From the NCBI RefSeq assembly GCF_000327385.1, contig NW_008709715.1, positions 1,662,752 to 1,726,751 of the forward strand: 64,000 bases of DNA, in the 5' to 3' direction. Position numbers and translations under genes: made by a program. Shown one piece after another: positions 32,520-46,900 of the stretch. Numbering within the stretch: position 1 is the first letter of the stretch; each line of letters opens with the position of its first letter. The stretch comes from Lottia gigantea (taxonomy: Eukaryota > Mollusca > Gastropoda > Lottiidae). Below the pieces are notes generated by a model. That model saw only the letters and a program-made list of their open reading frames with translations. It made no database searches and was not told the DNA's origin.

Positions 32520-32790
32520 GGATAAATAGCCTACTGCAGTCTCTATGCTTTTTATAGATCAAAATTGTTCTCCAAAGTTCAGATAGGCTATAAACCGTAG
32601 TCTCGATCGTGTCTACGGGCAAAAGCTGGTCCAGACCTAATCAATATATACATACATACCATAAACATCGGATAAATACTGTATAGCCTCTATCGCGTCT
32701 ACAAGCCAAATTTATAACCGTTTATACGATTATTAGGTCTACCAACTTTGAGCTTGACCGAGATCTTATCAATAGCAGCTAATGAACTTT
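32520..32790 (-). mobile_element. Decayed pearl/Helentron-like repeat, family B
   Basis: On the minus strand it shows GTAGACGCGATAGAGGCTA, GGTATGTATGTATATATTGA and AGATCTCGGTC-type words of family B, with heavy decay and no ends. Confidence 0.5.
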
Positions 32791-33009
32791 TCAAATGAGG
32801 AAGTATAACAATCATAAGTGATTGGACGTGACCATTAAATTTAAAACTAAGCATTATAAGATGTAGTAAGAGTTATATACGCAAATGGTGAAGCAAAATG
32901 TGAATTTTTAGTTATAAATGCCGCTATTTTGTTAGGTGAGATAATCAAATTAGCCTATAATGTATTTGTGATCTGGTGGAAGCTACGACATTTTCGGTTA
33001 ACTCTACCA

Positions 33010-33245
33010 CAGGCACTCTAAGAATTAGAATGTCCCAAATAGAAGTCAACAGTACACAAAAAATGCCTAGAAAACCTCTTTACAATCCCTTTAATGAAAC
33101 AATACAGAGAAAATAATATAAAACAGTATCATAGAAATAGAAATATTAAAAAAGAACCTAAAAAACATGTTGTTGTTACTCAAAGTTTTACACTAAGCGA
33201 TCTTCAAACAACTGACCTATATAATTCAGCCTGTATCTCTACTTA
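33010..33245. repeat. Dispersed repeat shared with 2.8 kb and 5.2 kb
   Basis: GAATGTCCCAAATAGAAGTC and AAAACCTCTTTACAATCC match 5170-5265 inverted. CATGTTGTTGTTACTCAAAG ... AGCGATCTTC matches about 2811-2852. Function unknown; probably a decayed mobile element. Confidence 0.5.
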
Positions 33246-33779
33246 AGTTGGACAAGTCATGTCTACCCTTCGAGACGAGATCGGAACATTTGTTTAAAGA
33301 AGTGTTCTTGGGGGGGCATTGATGATGGAAAGTTTTTCGGTTAGACAAAGGTTACGTCGTTTGGTTTTATTTGTGTAGGCTTTAGCTCTGCTATCAATAG
33401 ACCAAGAAATTTTGTCATAATGTAAATATAGACTAGTACCACACAATACAATGCAGAATCATAATGTAAATAATACAGATGCAAAAAGTTTTTTTTAGAG
33501 ATTCTATGTATTGGTTAAAAACATAATACAGGTATCAATAAAAATTTATATATACTATATACGGAACGTGTTCTTAAATACTCAAAATATTTAACACTAT
33601 ATAAGGATATTATTCATCTACTGACGAACCAACCATTCTTATTCAAAACACAACAACATTATTAAAATATGTATACCACGACTAGGAATACATTCAACAT
33701 TATTCAAAAAATAAATACGAAGTATGTTCTTCATTTTTCAAAATATATAACATTAAATACAGGCTTTTCTTCCATTGAT

Positions 33780-34160
33780 ATATAACATATATAAAATATG
33801 AAATGTGTTCTTCATCATTGAATATAATTATATAACACTAAACGATATGGAATGTGTTCTTCATCATTGAATATAATTATATAACACTAAACGATATGGA
33901 ATGTGTCCTTTATCATTGAATATAATTATATAACACTAAACGATATGGAATGTGTCCTTCATCATTGAATATAATTATATAACACTAAAGGATGTGAAAT
34001 GTGTTCTTCATTATATAACACTAAATGATATGTAATGTGTTCTTCATCATTGAATATAATTATATAACACTAAAGGATGTGAAATGTGTTCTTCATTATA
34101 TAACACTAAATGATATTAAATGTGTTCTTCATCATTGAATATATATAACAGTAACTATTG
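33780..34160. repeat. 49-bp minisatellite in the copy 2 side of the spacer
   Basis: Units with GTGTTCTTCATCATTGAATA and TTATATAACACTAAA(C/G)GAT repeat every 49 bp (GTGTTC/GTGTCC at 33805, 33854, 33903, 33952), then degenerate. Its reverse complement contains the same words as the 115-bp array (GAAGAACACATTCC, GTGTTATATA). The two arrays appear to descend from one ancestral tract carried in both arms. Confidence 0.8.
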
Positions 34161-34284
34161 TAAAAAACCTTATACTACATGATATGGAATGAGTTAAAAT
34201 AATTGTTGGAGACTAAGTCGAATTTTGAGAACATCTTTTACAAAATGTTTTACAAATCTGAATCCAAAGAAATCCGACATTTCA

Positions 34285-34609
34285 TTCTATAGCTATCTTA
34301 GAATGGACATAAATTTAAAGTCTCAAACTGGTCAACAATATTAATCAGTTGAACTTACCAGGTGCCATGTCTAAAGAATAGAATCTCAAAAGAAAGACAT
34401 ATATTCATTACATAATTATTGAAACACGCTTCTAAGAATACTTTATGAATTAATGAATTATGACTTAGTTTTATAGATTGTTTTGGATTATAGAGGGCTG
34501 TTTTGTATAGTTTTGACACCAGGTAGGTCCACTGATGAACAACGATTCATTTTAACAAAGATCCAAATTTCAATTTTTTTGGTCATCCTAAGAGGAAGTA
34601 TACCTTTAA
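34285..34609. mobile_element. Diverged TTAA-type foldback MITE
   Basis: CTTAGAATGGACATAAATTT ... GAACTTACCAGGTGCCAT ... TTTTGACACCAGGTAGGTCC ... GGAAGTATACCTTTAA. Same palindromic plan as 23924-24290 but older. Confidence 0.6.
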
Positions 34610-34834
34610 CATTAAACAAGTGCCAGTTAAATAATCTAAAAATATTGATTACATTTCACAACAAATTAAAATTAAAATTTATTACCTATATCATAGACTG
34701 GTTATTTCAATTTAATATAGTGTTTAAGTCATTTGCATTATGGGTTTTGTTGACTTGGACGGCTGGGTTTTGATTGATTCGGGTTGTTGAGGATGGATTG
34801 ATTAGATGGTTGTGATTTCGTTGATGGCAAGGGA

Positions 34835-34998
34835 TTAGTTTTTAGGAGGTTGATTCTCGTCTTCTTCTATTTCGGTATTTCTCGTCTGTGGGTGTCTCGT
34901 TAAATGGAAACTATTGGCGTCAGTAACCAAGCTTTTATTTCCATAACCCTTTATCAAAGTATTCCAAAATGGACCACAACCTAGCAAATGTTTGTTAC
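34835..34998 (-). CDS. HELZ2: HELZ2-like copy 2, exon 17: C-terminal tail
   Basis: Acceptor TATTTTAG, then GNKHLLGCGPFWNTLIKGYG, HLTRHPQTRNT and a short acidic end EIEEDENQPPKN before the stop. Relative to copy 1 this exon has many replacement changes and a different tail, far more divergence than in exons 5-8. Confidence 0.85.
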
Positions 34999-37900
34999 CT
35001 AAAATACAATAAGTAAATCTATAGACAAATTACATGTTTTACAAATTCAAAGATGCTCGAAATGATTCCACAACATGTGATGTTATTATTGCGATTATAT
35101 TCTGTCCGATAGTCAAAAATAAACGTTTTTTATTATATAAGATCTACCATGTATAGATAGATAGAGGTGGGGTTGTGGATATTCCCTGTTTGGACATAAA
35201 CAGTAAAGTTATGAAAATGGAATATTGAAATAAATTATGAAAGGAAATAACAAAGCATACCAATTATTATATGGCCCCATCTCGCTCGTGTTAAAGCTAC
35301 ATTAATTTGGTGACCATTAGTGGTAAATCCTAGGTTTAGTCTCATCCATTTTTTAGATGGATACTCTTCAATCGTATCTTGAGGTTGAGATCTCACAGTC
35401 GAAAATATAACAAAATCCCATTCACTTCCTAATAAAAAAGTAATAATGAAATAATACGTGACTACAATTGTCGGTCAGCTCAGCGAGCGGTTACCTCTTT
35501 GGGTGTTCAACAATGGAAATCTTTCTCCTAATAATTAAAGATTTCCATGAAAATGAAATGCATCGCTTGAACACAACTTACTTTTTTCGTCAAAGGGGTG
35601 CAACTCGTGCCTTCAAAATTTTTGCAACTTAGTCGTCGTTCAGTGAGCTATAGACATTGACTTTGTCATAGTCATGGGAGAATAAAGTTAAATAATTATG
35701 TTAAAGCAAATAGGTGAAAAAACAGGAATTGCACATATTGCAATCATGTAAACAATGTAATTCTCTTCATTATCAAGAACGGTGTAATACATGTACCTGA
35801 AAGTATTTCTAAGATATACTTAGTACATCTATGTATCTACTTTTTTTTTAAATGGGTTCAATCCATATTGGTTAGTTAAACAGATTGATATTGTTTGGCT
35901 TTATAACAGCTTAATATTATTAGTTGAAACCTTCAGGATAAGTAGGAGAAATTTCTCTTAAATCCGTACAGAAGGTTTCTTACACCTATATATAACGAAC
36001 TTAAACAACTTTAAATAGTTTTAGAGTTAAAAACACGTTCCTCGGTATTTTCGACCTACAAAAAAAACGGAATGCACTTCATAAAATCTGAACAACCCCT
36101 CTTTCCCTTTTACATTTTATTTGGTTTCTTGAATCATGAAACAGTACTATCAAGTCAATAAAAATGACAAATAAAATCCGTGATTACTAGTAATACATGT
36201 TATTACTAAACTGACTAGTAATTAAGGTATTAGCTGAAATGAAAGGGTGTTAAGAGGTATAAGAATAATCCCATTCTACAAATTGATATCTAATGTTTAT
36301 AATTAGCTTTCAGTTGAATAACCCTATTGTACTCTGTGCTTACCTTGACTAGCCATTACAGTTAAAACTATCATATCTTTGACTTTCTTTTCTTCAAAAA
36401 GTCTTTTAATAGTGGCACATTGAGCTCTGTACTGGGACAAAATAACAATATCTTTTTTATTTACACCATAGTTATTAACTAAGTTGATGGCAGCATTAAC
36501 CTATAAAAGTACATCAAGCATATATAAAGGTAATCTTGTGGCATGTTGTGGTCAAAATATGTCAAGAATGGAGCCTTCTAGAGTGTTTACAGGCTAAAAC
36601 CTGAAGGACAATAACTCATACTAAATATTTTTCGATTCTTCTGATTTTCGATAGGGTTCATCCTTGGGTGATTACTAACACTCATGTTTCATCCAAATCC
36701 ATCAAGAATTGTGCCTTCTAGAGTGTTTACGAGCTAAAAAATTGAACGAGTTTTCAATGACAAGGGCAATAACTCATACTAAATATTTTTCCGATTTTTC
36801 TGATTTTCGATAGGGATCATCCTTGGGTGATAAAAAACATTCACACCAAGTTTCGTCAAAATCTGTCAAGAATTGAACCTTCTCAAATGTTTACAAGCTG
36901 AAATTGAACGCGTTTTCAAAAACTGCACCTTCCAGTGTTCCGATTTTTTCTGATTTTGAATACGGTTCATCCTTGGGCGATTACAAACAATTACACTAAG
37001 TTTCGTCGAAATCAGTCCAGAATTATGACTTCTGGAGTGTTTACGAGCATTTGTGGACGAACCGACGGACGGACAGATATGGGTGACGGTGTATAAAAAG
37101 GATACATAGTCTTAAAATTAAATTTTTAAGCTGGTGGGGGCTTATTAATATTACTAATCATAATTTCATTTACAACATCATATATTAAGAATATAACGTA
37201 CTACAAATTCTGCTTCAATTTGATTAAATTTGGACATCTCTGAACCATCTTCTGTAGCTACTGTAAGGCCATCTTCAGTTCCTTCAACGTGACAGAAAAC
37301 CATAGGATGATCTTTTCCATTTGGCCAAATATCTAATTTCACTGGTTCTTGTTGCTTTTCAGAACCACATTTCAGCTTGCCATCGTAAAACATGTCTGAG
37401 GGAAATTCCATTATTCCAGTATGCTTAGAAAATTACAAACATTCATTTAGAGGCAATAATTAATAATAAAAAAAAAAACAAGTAATAACGATCTGAACCA
37501 CAGAATATTTTTTTCAAAACATACTGTATAGAAGTTTGTTTCCATGAAAGGGGGTGAAACTCTTACCTATAAACTTGGTCAATCTAGTCCAAGACCAGTG
37601 GGTTAGAATTTATAATTGGATATGGACATTGGAATAAGTCGCCCACAATATTTGATATCAATTCATTTCCCCGGGAGTAATGTAAATTATAACTGAAACA
37701 TGAAAAACCCATAAGAAACAAAGCCTTGTTCGAACATTTTGTGCACATATATTGATTTGAACCATAAGATGATGACACCAGATGGTTTACAGCATTTCTA
37801 TATAGTCAAAAGTCCTGCGATATTGCTCGATCAAGTTCCATTGCGATCCTCACTCGGCATGCGATGTCATTAAATAACTATAAAGTTTATCATCGAGTGG

Positions 37901-40900
37901 TAACGAACAAGTCTATCCAAATCCATAAAACATTGCGCTTCAGAAAGCTTGTAATATGAATTGTGTCACGACAACTTTCTCTCAGCATTATTTAAAAAAA
38001 AAAAAAAATACCATTCGATATTGTGTTTCCAACATGCTAGATTTCTCTGAATATCTTTCAAATAATGATGTTTGAAGACCAAGATGTTTTGCCTTTTCTT
38101 CTAATATGATAGGTTGAAGTTGTTTATGATCACCAATTAAGACAATATTTCTAGCATGATGAGTGGTGATAGGAATCATTGATTCTGGTTCAGTACACAT
38201 AGCTGCTTCATCAATAATAATCTGAAAATATTGTTGCAATCTGATGAAAATACTTTTTCTCTACTTGCCATCAATGATATATATATCATGTAACATACAA
38301 AGTTTGAAAAAAATCAAATAAAATCAAATCCATTAAGAATCGTGCCTTCTAGAGTGTTTACGAGCTAAAAATTGAACGCGTTTTCAAGAACAAGGGCAAT
38401 AACTCATACTAAATATTTTTCGATTCTTCTGATTTTTAATAGGGTTCATCCTTGGGTGATTATGAACACTCACACTGTCACAGTCTGTCAAGAATTATGT
38501 CTTGTAGAGTGTTTACGAGCAATTGTGGGCGGACCGACGGACGGACATTACATGTGGGTGTATAAAAATGTGATCGATGGAAAGTTTTAAATTTGATACA
38601 AGATGAAGAATCCACGAAGAGAGGAGAGATGAAATAATTTCGTTTTAAATCAATTTATGCTTTAAACCCACCTGTTTTATGTTGGTATGTTTTTCTATTA
38701 GAGATCCAGAACTTGTGTTACAAGTGAGCAAAATTACTTCTGCCCGTTTCAACTCTTTAATCTTTGCTCTAGAAACCACTTTTTTGTATTCATTTATGGT
38801 TTCGTCGTCAATATCGTCTGTATTTGATCTGAATTGTTCATCATACTTTTTTAATTCCTCAGCAAATGGGTTGGCTTCTGATCGTATCAAGTGATGAAGT
38901 GCTCTGTTTTTAACACCCTCAATGCTAGACACTTCATTTAATAACTTCTTCTTGTTTGGTACAATATCACGAGGTAACGGGAATTCAGTGTGTTCAATTC
39001 TCTCTGCATAAACTCGTATAAAGTTGGGACAGCGCTCTTTAAGACTTGACAGTTTTTCTACAGAAAAATTCAAATGGATTTGATATGTCTGTGAACACTA
39101 CACTTTGTTTGTAACAAAATTTCTTTTCTTTAACAAAACCAACGAAAGATCACTATTACCTCAGTAACATTTTTTATTTTTCTGTCTGTCCATTATTTTA
39201 AAAGTATATCAACATATATATAAAAGCGTTTAGCATTTTGCGTGTTTATACCAGCTTGGTTATATCATTTAAAACTATTAATGCATGTTATGGCATAAAA
39301 AATATCAAGATAGCTTGCCAGGCAAGGTAATATACGCCCACAGGTATTGGGGGTAATACTGAACAATAATACCGAGTTTTGTCAAAATCCTGCAAGAATC
39401 GAGCCTTTAAGTGTTTGCGAGCTAAGAATTTAACCGTTTTCAAGAACCGTGTTATATTCGAGCATTTTTTCTTATTGATTTTTCTGCTAAAAGCAAATTT
39501 GCAAGCTTCTTTAGCAAGCAAGACTACAACTCGCCAAATTTAAAGTCAATGTTAAACGTTCTATGATCGGCATCACGAGATTATTGAAATGCATGATATC
39601 TAGAAAAACCCAACATCAACACTAGATTGAAATATTTGCGTTTAAAAACTTCAAGTTATGCCTGTGACATACAATATTCTGCATTTGCGAAATAAGTAAT
39701 ATATGCATCTGAATTGATGAAACTAGACTTATAATTCAGATAATCAAATCTTAAATCAAACTTTGTTTTAGTTAATGTATGTATTCATTGATAAAAAAAA
39801 ATACTATTATAAAATTGATCATAAACTACAACCGTCCTTAAAATAGTATTTTTTTTTTTTATATATATTGAAATTAATAACATAACATACATTTGTACAA
39901 AATATATAATTGTTACATACAAAGGTTATCCTTCTGACGTTATTTGTAGTGTACAAACAAAATCACATTTATATTTTACTGTTGCCAATTGAAACATTGG
40001 TTAAAGAGTAAAATAAGGATGCACAAAAAGACAACAATATGCAGATGATTATAAGGATGGGATATCAGTCAATGCAAGAGGTTATAATATGTTGATAATA
40101 AACCTTATATACATACCATTAAATGTCTATATTACGTTATATAGATATTTCCATTTCCATTCCGTTGTTTTCTGAATATCGATTTTCAATATTTGCATTT
40201 TTGAGGAGATAAAGTTGATAATCATAAAGATCTAAAGATTTTTCAGAAAAATTTGTCTTAAAAATATAATATTTTGTCAAAATAATGCAATGGTTTATGA
40301 AATGCCATAGTGATAGTGGTATCTTGGCCTCTTCATAATAGACTAGATGTTTGGTTATTGTTTTTAAATCTATATTTATTGAGTTCTTTTCCAGAATATT
40401 ATTAAAATGGTTTCAAATTATTTGAGATTCTATGCATGAAATGAAAAGATGTTGTACAGTTTCTAAATTAGAAAAACAGAAGTCGCACATTGTGTTATTT
40501 TTAATTCCCATTTTAAATAATTTAATATTTGTGTAAGCTATTTTATGCAGGTATTTAAATTCAAAATTACGTATTTTTATATTATGACAGACTTCGTAAA
40601 TCCGATTACATATTTTTTCAAAAAACTTATCATCAATTTCTTGGTCCAATTCTTGTTCCCATCTTTCAATACACTTTGGTTTTACGTATAACATTTCGTA
40701 TAAATTATTTTGGCTGTGATTTTTTCAATTCCTACATTATATAGATTTAATAAGTTTTTATTTATACTATCTATTGGTTTTATTCTAATGTTTGTATCAG
40801 ATACTTGACCTTGAGTAAATTTCATTGATGCTTTTCTAAGACCGTTTAACAAATTAAATGTTTTAGGCGAGATATTTTTTTCTGTGTTTAGATCTTTTAC

Positions 40901-43900
40901 ATATATAAGGGTTTTTGATAATTCTGCGTTAAAAACTGTTTTCTTATTTATCAAAATATTTCTATTATTCCAGATTATCTGTTCTTTTGGCTGTTCAAGA
41001 AGGTTTATATGTTTACACAAAAAGTCTTAATAATTTGAATTTTTCCAATTATCGTCAGATTATATTTTCCCCAATTATTAAAGCTATTTTCTATTTCTTC
41101 AAGTTTACTGTAAAAATTTAAATTATTCGAAATAATATTATCAAAACAAAAATGGATGCCAAGAATTTTTATAACAGATTCACATATTGATATTCCTATT
41201 TCTTTTAGTTGACCTTTCAAATTTGATTCTTGACTATTTAATTCAAATACCTCTGATTTATTAACATTAATTTCTAACCCGGATACTTGACCGAATAATT
41301 TCAACACTTCAAATAGATGTCTAGCTGAACTAAAATCTCTGATAAAAGCTGTAATATCGTCAGCAAATGTTATCACTTTAACAGTTTTATTACATAAAGA
41401 ATTCCATTTATATTTATATCATTTCTTATATATTTTAAAAAAATTTCAATAACAAGGTTAAAAAGACTAGAAATAGTAGGTTTAACTTGAATAAACGGCA
41501 ACCAACATATGGGATGGACGACGATGATACAAAACCTGGAATAAGGTGACAACATGCCTATTTTTAAACTAAGCAACGTGTAGCTTTACCATTAGGTGCT
41601 ATTACCAATTAATAAATTGTTTGGTTGCCAACTTTTCATCAATTTGATAAAACGTAAACTTAAATCAACGCTAAAGATACCAACCTGCTACTACATCAAC
41701 TGATTTATTGGATGGACCACAGTATAAAACCTGGGCTGGGGTGGCAACATTTCTATTTCTTTCACAAAACAGTTCCGCTAAGTGCACTCCTGTGACGGTT
41801 TTGCCAGTGCCCGGTGGTCCTTGGATTAATGTGAAGGGTTGTCCTAAAGCTGTTTTAATTACTCTCAGTTGCATTTCGTTGAGTTCGGCGACATTTGTTG
41901 TCGTCATGAGTTTATCAATGTCGGTATATTCAACTAGAAGACATAAAAAGAGACAGAAATCATATAAGAATATATTTCCATTTTTGGTGGGACAGATAAC
42001 TTATCCTGAAATGCTGATAAGTACGGTGATTCGTATACGACTTTTATTTTTTTCAATTTTGAATTAAAAAACTGGAATATAATTATAAAACATAATTCTT
42101 GATTAAAAACTGAAAATTAATATTCACCACAGGTGAAAATTCCAGAATTTTTATCACAAACTTTTATTTCCACCCGGGTGAAAATTCCAGAATTTTCAAT
42201 TAGAATCTTGAATTTCCGTGAAAATTAATATTTACCTAGGTGATAATTCCAGAATTTTGAATAAAAACTTGAATTTCCACTCGCGTGATAATTCTAGAAA
42301 TTTTAATCAAAAACTTATATTTTCACCTGGGTGATAATTAATTTTCACCCAGGTGATAATTCAATAATATATCATTGAAAACTTGAATTTCCACTCGGGT
42401 GAAAATTCCCGAATTTTCAATTAGAAACTTGAATTTCCGTGAAAATTAATTTTCACCTAGGTGATAATTCCGGGTGGAAATTCAAGTTTTTATTTAAATA
42501 TTCTAGAATTATCACCCGGGTGAATATTAATTTTCACCTGGGTGAAAATACAAGTTTTTAATTCAAAATTATAATTTATAATTATATTCCAGTTTTTTAA
42601 TTCAAAATTAAAATAAATAAATAATGTCGTATACGAACCACCGTAGATAAAGGCACAATCTGCCAGATTGGTCAATTGAAAATCCTCGATGATCTTTTAC
42701 AAGTGGTTGCCAAATTAGCAGCCCAAATTTTGAAAAAAAAGAGTGTAGATATCCTTATTGCATGATGTAGGTGATTCCAAGCCTGCTAAATAAAGCACAC
42801 CAACACATATTTTTCTTATTGTGCACATTTTGATTTCTTTACGTTTACACTACTACTAGTCACGGGTTAAACTAAATGGGGGTAGCGCAAAAAGGTGCAT
42901 AAAGTTTTTCTTCATTCGTGACACTGCTGTTAAACTCGGCATTGGGTTCAGTGTCAGTTGATGTAAAGCGTCATACTGCAACGACCTACTAGTGTCCCAA
43001 ATGATATGTAGCCGTAGTACGTTTCAGCACAACTACTTTTAAACACAATGTGATTTTCAATTGGCCAAAATAGGGCCAAACCAAATAGACATTTCTCATA
43101 ACTTTGTGAATTACTTTTAAATACAAATATTTGGGAAGATGAACAGAGAACACCCACAATCAATATGTGAAGGCAGCTAAAACTCTTTTCATTCTAACAA
43201 ACCAGCACAACCTGGCGACAATGAATCGAGTTAATGTACACTTTTGTCAGTATCCTTTTCAAAATGCTCAATTATTAGAGATTAGCAGATCTTCTTCAGT
43301 ACATGTAATAGACGTGTAAAATAATTTACCTCTGTTATCCATTTCCTTTCCCAGAGCAATTTTTTCGGCGAGTCTTTTGCTTCTATTCAGGAATTTTATG
43401 GCTTTTTCCACTCTCCTGTAAGACATGTACAGTAATTTTAAGTTTCATTTTTGTAACAGTTGAACCTGTTAATATTTTAAATTACCTCGAAATATAAGGC
43501 CATTTAATGTTATAAGCAATAACATAAGCGAGAAAGTAAAGTAGGTTGGTTGATGTCAAGATTGGCAAAGCCAAATTAGTTATACTAATAATTATAATAA
43601 TAAATTAATGAGCTAACTAACCGTTGAGGCAATGATTTCGGTATAACTTCTAGTGTGTGTCGACAAGTATATTCTAATAGATGTTGTGGAAAAGACATCG
43701 CACACTGATGCAGTTTTAAAGTAACCACTGCATTTTCAGTTATTTTACCATCCACTCCTTTACTGCTAGGTAGAACACTGATAACTATACAATGGCAAAC
43801 AAACGTCACTTTCTCTTTATGGTTCACATAACCATTAATCTTATCAGAGATATCGGAAGAATGGTCAACTCTCAAGTCTTTGTATCGAACACAAACGTAA

Positions 43901-46900
43901 TCTGATAACAGTGACAACAAATTCAGACCACGTTCATCACAGAACTTTGAGTGTAAAATGAAATTCCCCTCAATACCATTTTGAGGTACGGTTTTCCATT
44001 CTATTTCAACATTATGTATAAATACTTGTTCTTGACCTTTTACTGCAGCCGTGGCGGCTTCCATTGCTAGAACCGGTAACCACAGTCCCTTATATTCATC
44101 TATGGACTTGTAAGTGGGTTTGGAAGCTCTTCTTGACGCAAGTTCCGTAAAGCACGATATGGGATCCTGGCGATGTTCAAGACACAATGACAACTGCGAT
44201 GTTAAACAGAGAAGTTGAATCTTTGGCGTGGAAATTCCTCGCTCTAACCCCGCTGCCATCTGGATTTTTAAAAGTGAACCCGGTTTATATTCAGAAGAAA
44301 AACGAACAAAGTGGCTTAATTTTTGGCTAATTGATGCTTCGCCTGATAAATCATGGACCCATTTATAATTTGAGTTATCTTCCACAGTACTAGTTACATC
44401 CTTAAATTCTAAAATAGCTTTGGCAATTTCGTTATTACATACAGCCTTTAAGATTGATTGCCATTTCTCTGAGCTCACTAACAAATTCTTCTTTGGAGAA
44501 ACAAGTTGTGTAACAGACGAACCATCTATGACCTCACTAGATTGCATATTGTATATTCTTTCCCGCCATGAAACCAAGACGGATTTATCTTCTTTCACCT
44601 CTGGTATACAGCTAGGAGCTAATAATCTCATCTTGATACTTCCACTTTCTCGTAAATCTGGTATTGTTGGAAATATAATTGATATTTCGCTCTCTGTAAT
44701 ATTCTCTATCGGCGGATAATATATCAAAGGTAATTTTTCAAATGCTAAGCTACAGTGTAATTTGAAAATGGACCTTTCATAATTTTTGCTGTTTCTAAAG
44801 GCAGTGTTACATTTCCAGGCTATTTTATCCAGTTCCTCTTCGGAATAAGGGGATTCACAATTCATTATATAAGCGTCCAGCATTCTATGAACTATAATGT
44901 CAAAGTATCGTCTTATTGGACTTGTAAAATGTGTGTATGAAGGCAACTTCAAGCCGTAGTGAGCATTAAGTGGCGAAGAGGCTAAACGAGAGCAAATATA
45001 ATAACTACGCTCTTGCATCTTTCTCATCTGCGCTAAAGCAACTGTCATTTGTGGATAATTTTCTAATGAAAGGAAAAGATACTTGAATAACAACCAATCA
45101 CCACCACCTCCTGCCTCTGCTGCCTCTGATAATATTTCTATGGTATCCAGTGGAATATGAAAGTTGGGTGTGTTTTCAAAATTCTCACTGGTTGCGTATT
45201 CATCTAAGCATTTACATGGACCATTTTGTGAGCAGTTCTCAGAACAACATGGTGGAACCAAACATACTGAATTAAAAGCTGCTTCAAAGTGTTCCCCTTT
45301 CCATTCCTCTGCTGACTTTTCCTTTGGCTTCATATGAACTCTTATTGGGCTGCAATCTGGAAAGGCTTTCTGTAAGATTAACGCTACATGGTGATTGGCC
45401 ATTATCATTAACTCTGCTACTAGAGTGTGAGCTTGAGCGTGATGTTTCTCGATAAAGTCAATATTTTTATAAACCCAGGCTACACCAACCCTTTTTGCTC
45501 TCCAGGCATCCGCTATATCATTTAGTTGTTTGATCGAACAAGAAACATAGTCCTGTTGTCCTTTACTTTTAATTATATTTTGTGCCTCTTCATATGTAAG
45601 TCTTTGTTTTGAATTAATGATAGCTTTGTGAGGTTCCGCTCTTACAACGTTCCATTGTTCGTCTAGATAAAGCAGAATAGATACTGTAAGACGATTGACA
45701 TTGGGTAAAAGACTACAAGTTGAAGTACTCAAGGATTCTGGTAACATATTGATTGGTTTCTCATCTATTCGGTAGTATGTGCAACAACTTTTAAATGCAG
45801 CCAAATCCAGAGCACTGTCTTTGGTAACAAAATGGCCAACATCAGCAATATGGATACCAACAACATACAAATTATTTTCGACGGTAAGACTCAATGCATC
45901 ATCTAGATCCATAGAATTTGGAGGATCGATCGTAAAACACATCATTTGAGTCAAATCTTTTCGTTGTGGAAATAAAGGGGTATTTATCTTGCATTTCTTA
46001 GATGGTTTACAAAGCTCAAGGACTTGCTGAGTAAATGTGGTTTTTACGTGATACTGATTATCAATGATTGATGTTCCACTGGTCAAGTTGTCACCTATTG
46101 GGTGTGTTCCGAACACTATGCCTAGTGGCAGATTTGACGTTTTAGAAAATTTCAATACTCTTACTTTAAACAATTTACTATTCGGATTTGAAGGATCAAT
46201 TGTTTCGTACCCTTTGAAATTAATATGGCCGCTTTTTGTGAAGTTGTACATAACCACCTTTCCATCTTTATGTTTTTTATCACGATCCTGTAAGGTAAGG
46301 TTAATGATTGGAAGCATGTTTTTATTTATTGGTATCATGACACTGGTATTAATTGAGTTTGTTCTACATATAAACACTTTATATCTTAATTCAAGCGATC
46401 TTTCTAGAATTCCAACGACCCTTCCCCTTATCTCTTGAGTTGAATCGGTGATATCAGACAGGATTTCGACTACAACCAAATCATATTCTAAAGCTCTTCC
46501 TTGTCTATCTTCTCTTAAATTAATTTCTCTAATATTTTCCTCTGGTGAAATTAAACGGGCTTTTCTAATTTCATTGTAAATCTCAATCATACATTTCTTG
46601 TATTTGTTGGGTTCATCAGCTAGAAGTTGTAGAAGGAGTGTTTTATTTCGGGAACGTCTTATTGGTGCGTCAGTGACACCTTTATATTTTTCTCCTTCTT
46701 CATCTGATGTTTCTAAACTCTCTTCATCTTGTACATCATCTTTAGATATAACTTGTCTTCCCTTATCATGGATAACAGATTTAACAGGGTAAACGACCGC
46801 ATGTCCTCTTTCTTCCTTCACTTTATACGAGATTTTAAATGGTTTATTTTCATTTTGTGCTGATGTAGTGTCAGACATTAATTCATCTGCTGTTGTGGAA

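Noticed and set aside
44420-44719. 99-codon plus-strand frame inside copy 2 exon 9
   Set aside because: Antisense shadow of the RNB-S1 region with no domain of its own.
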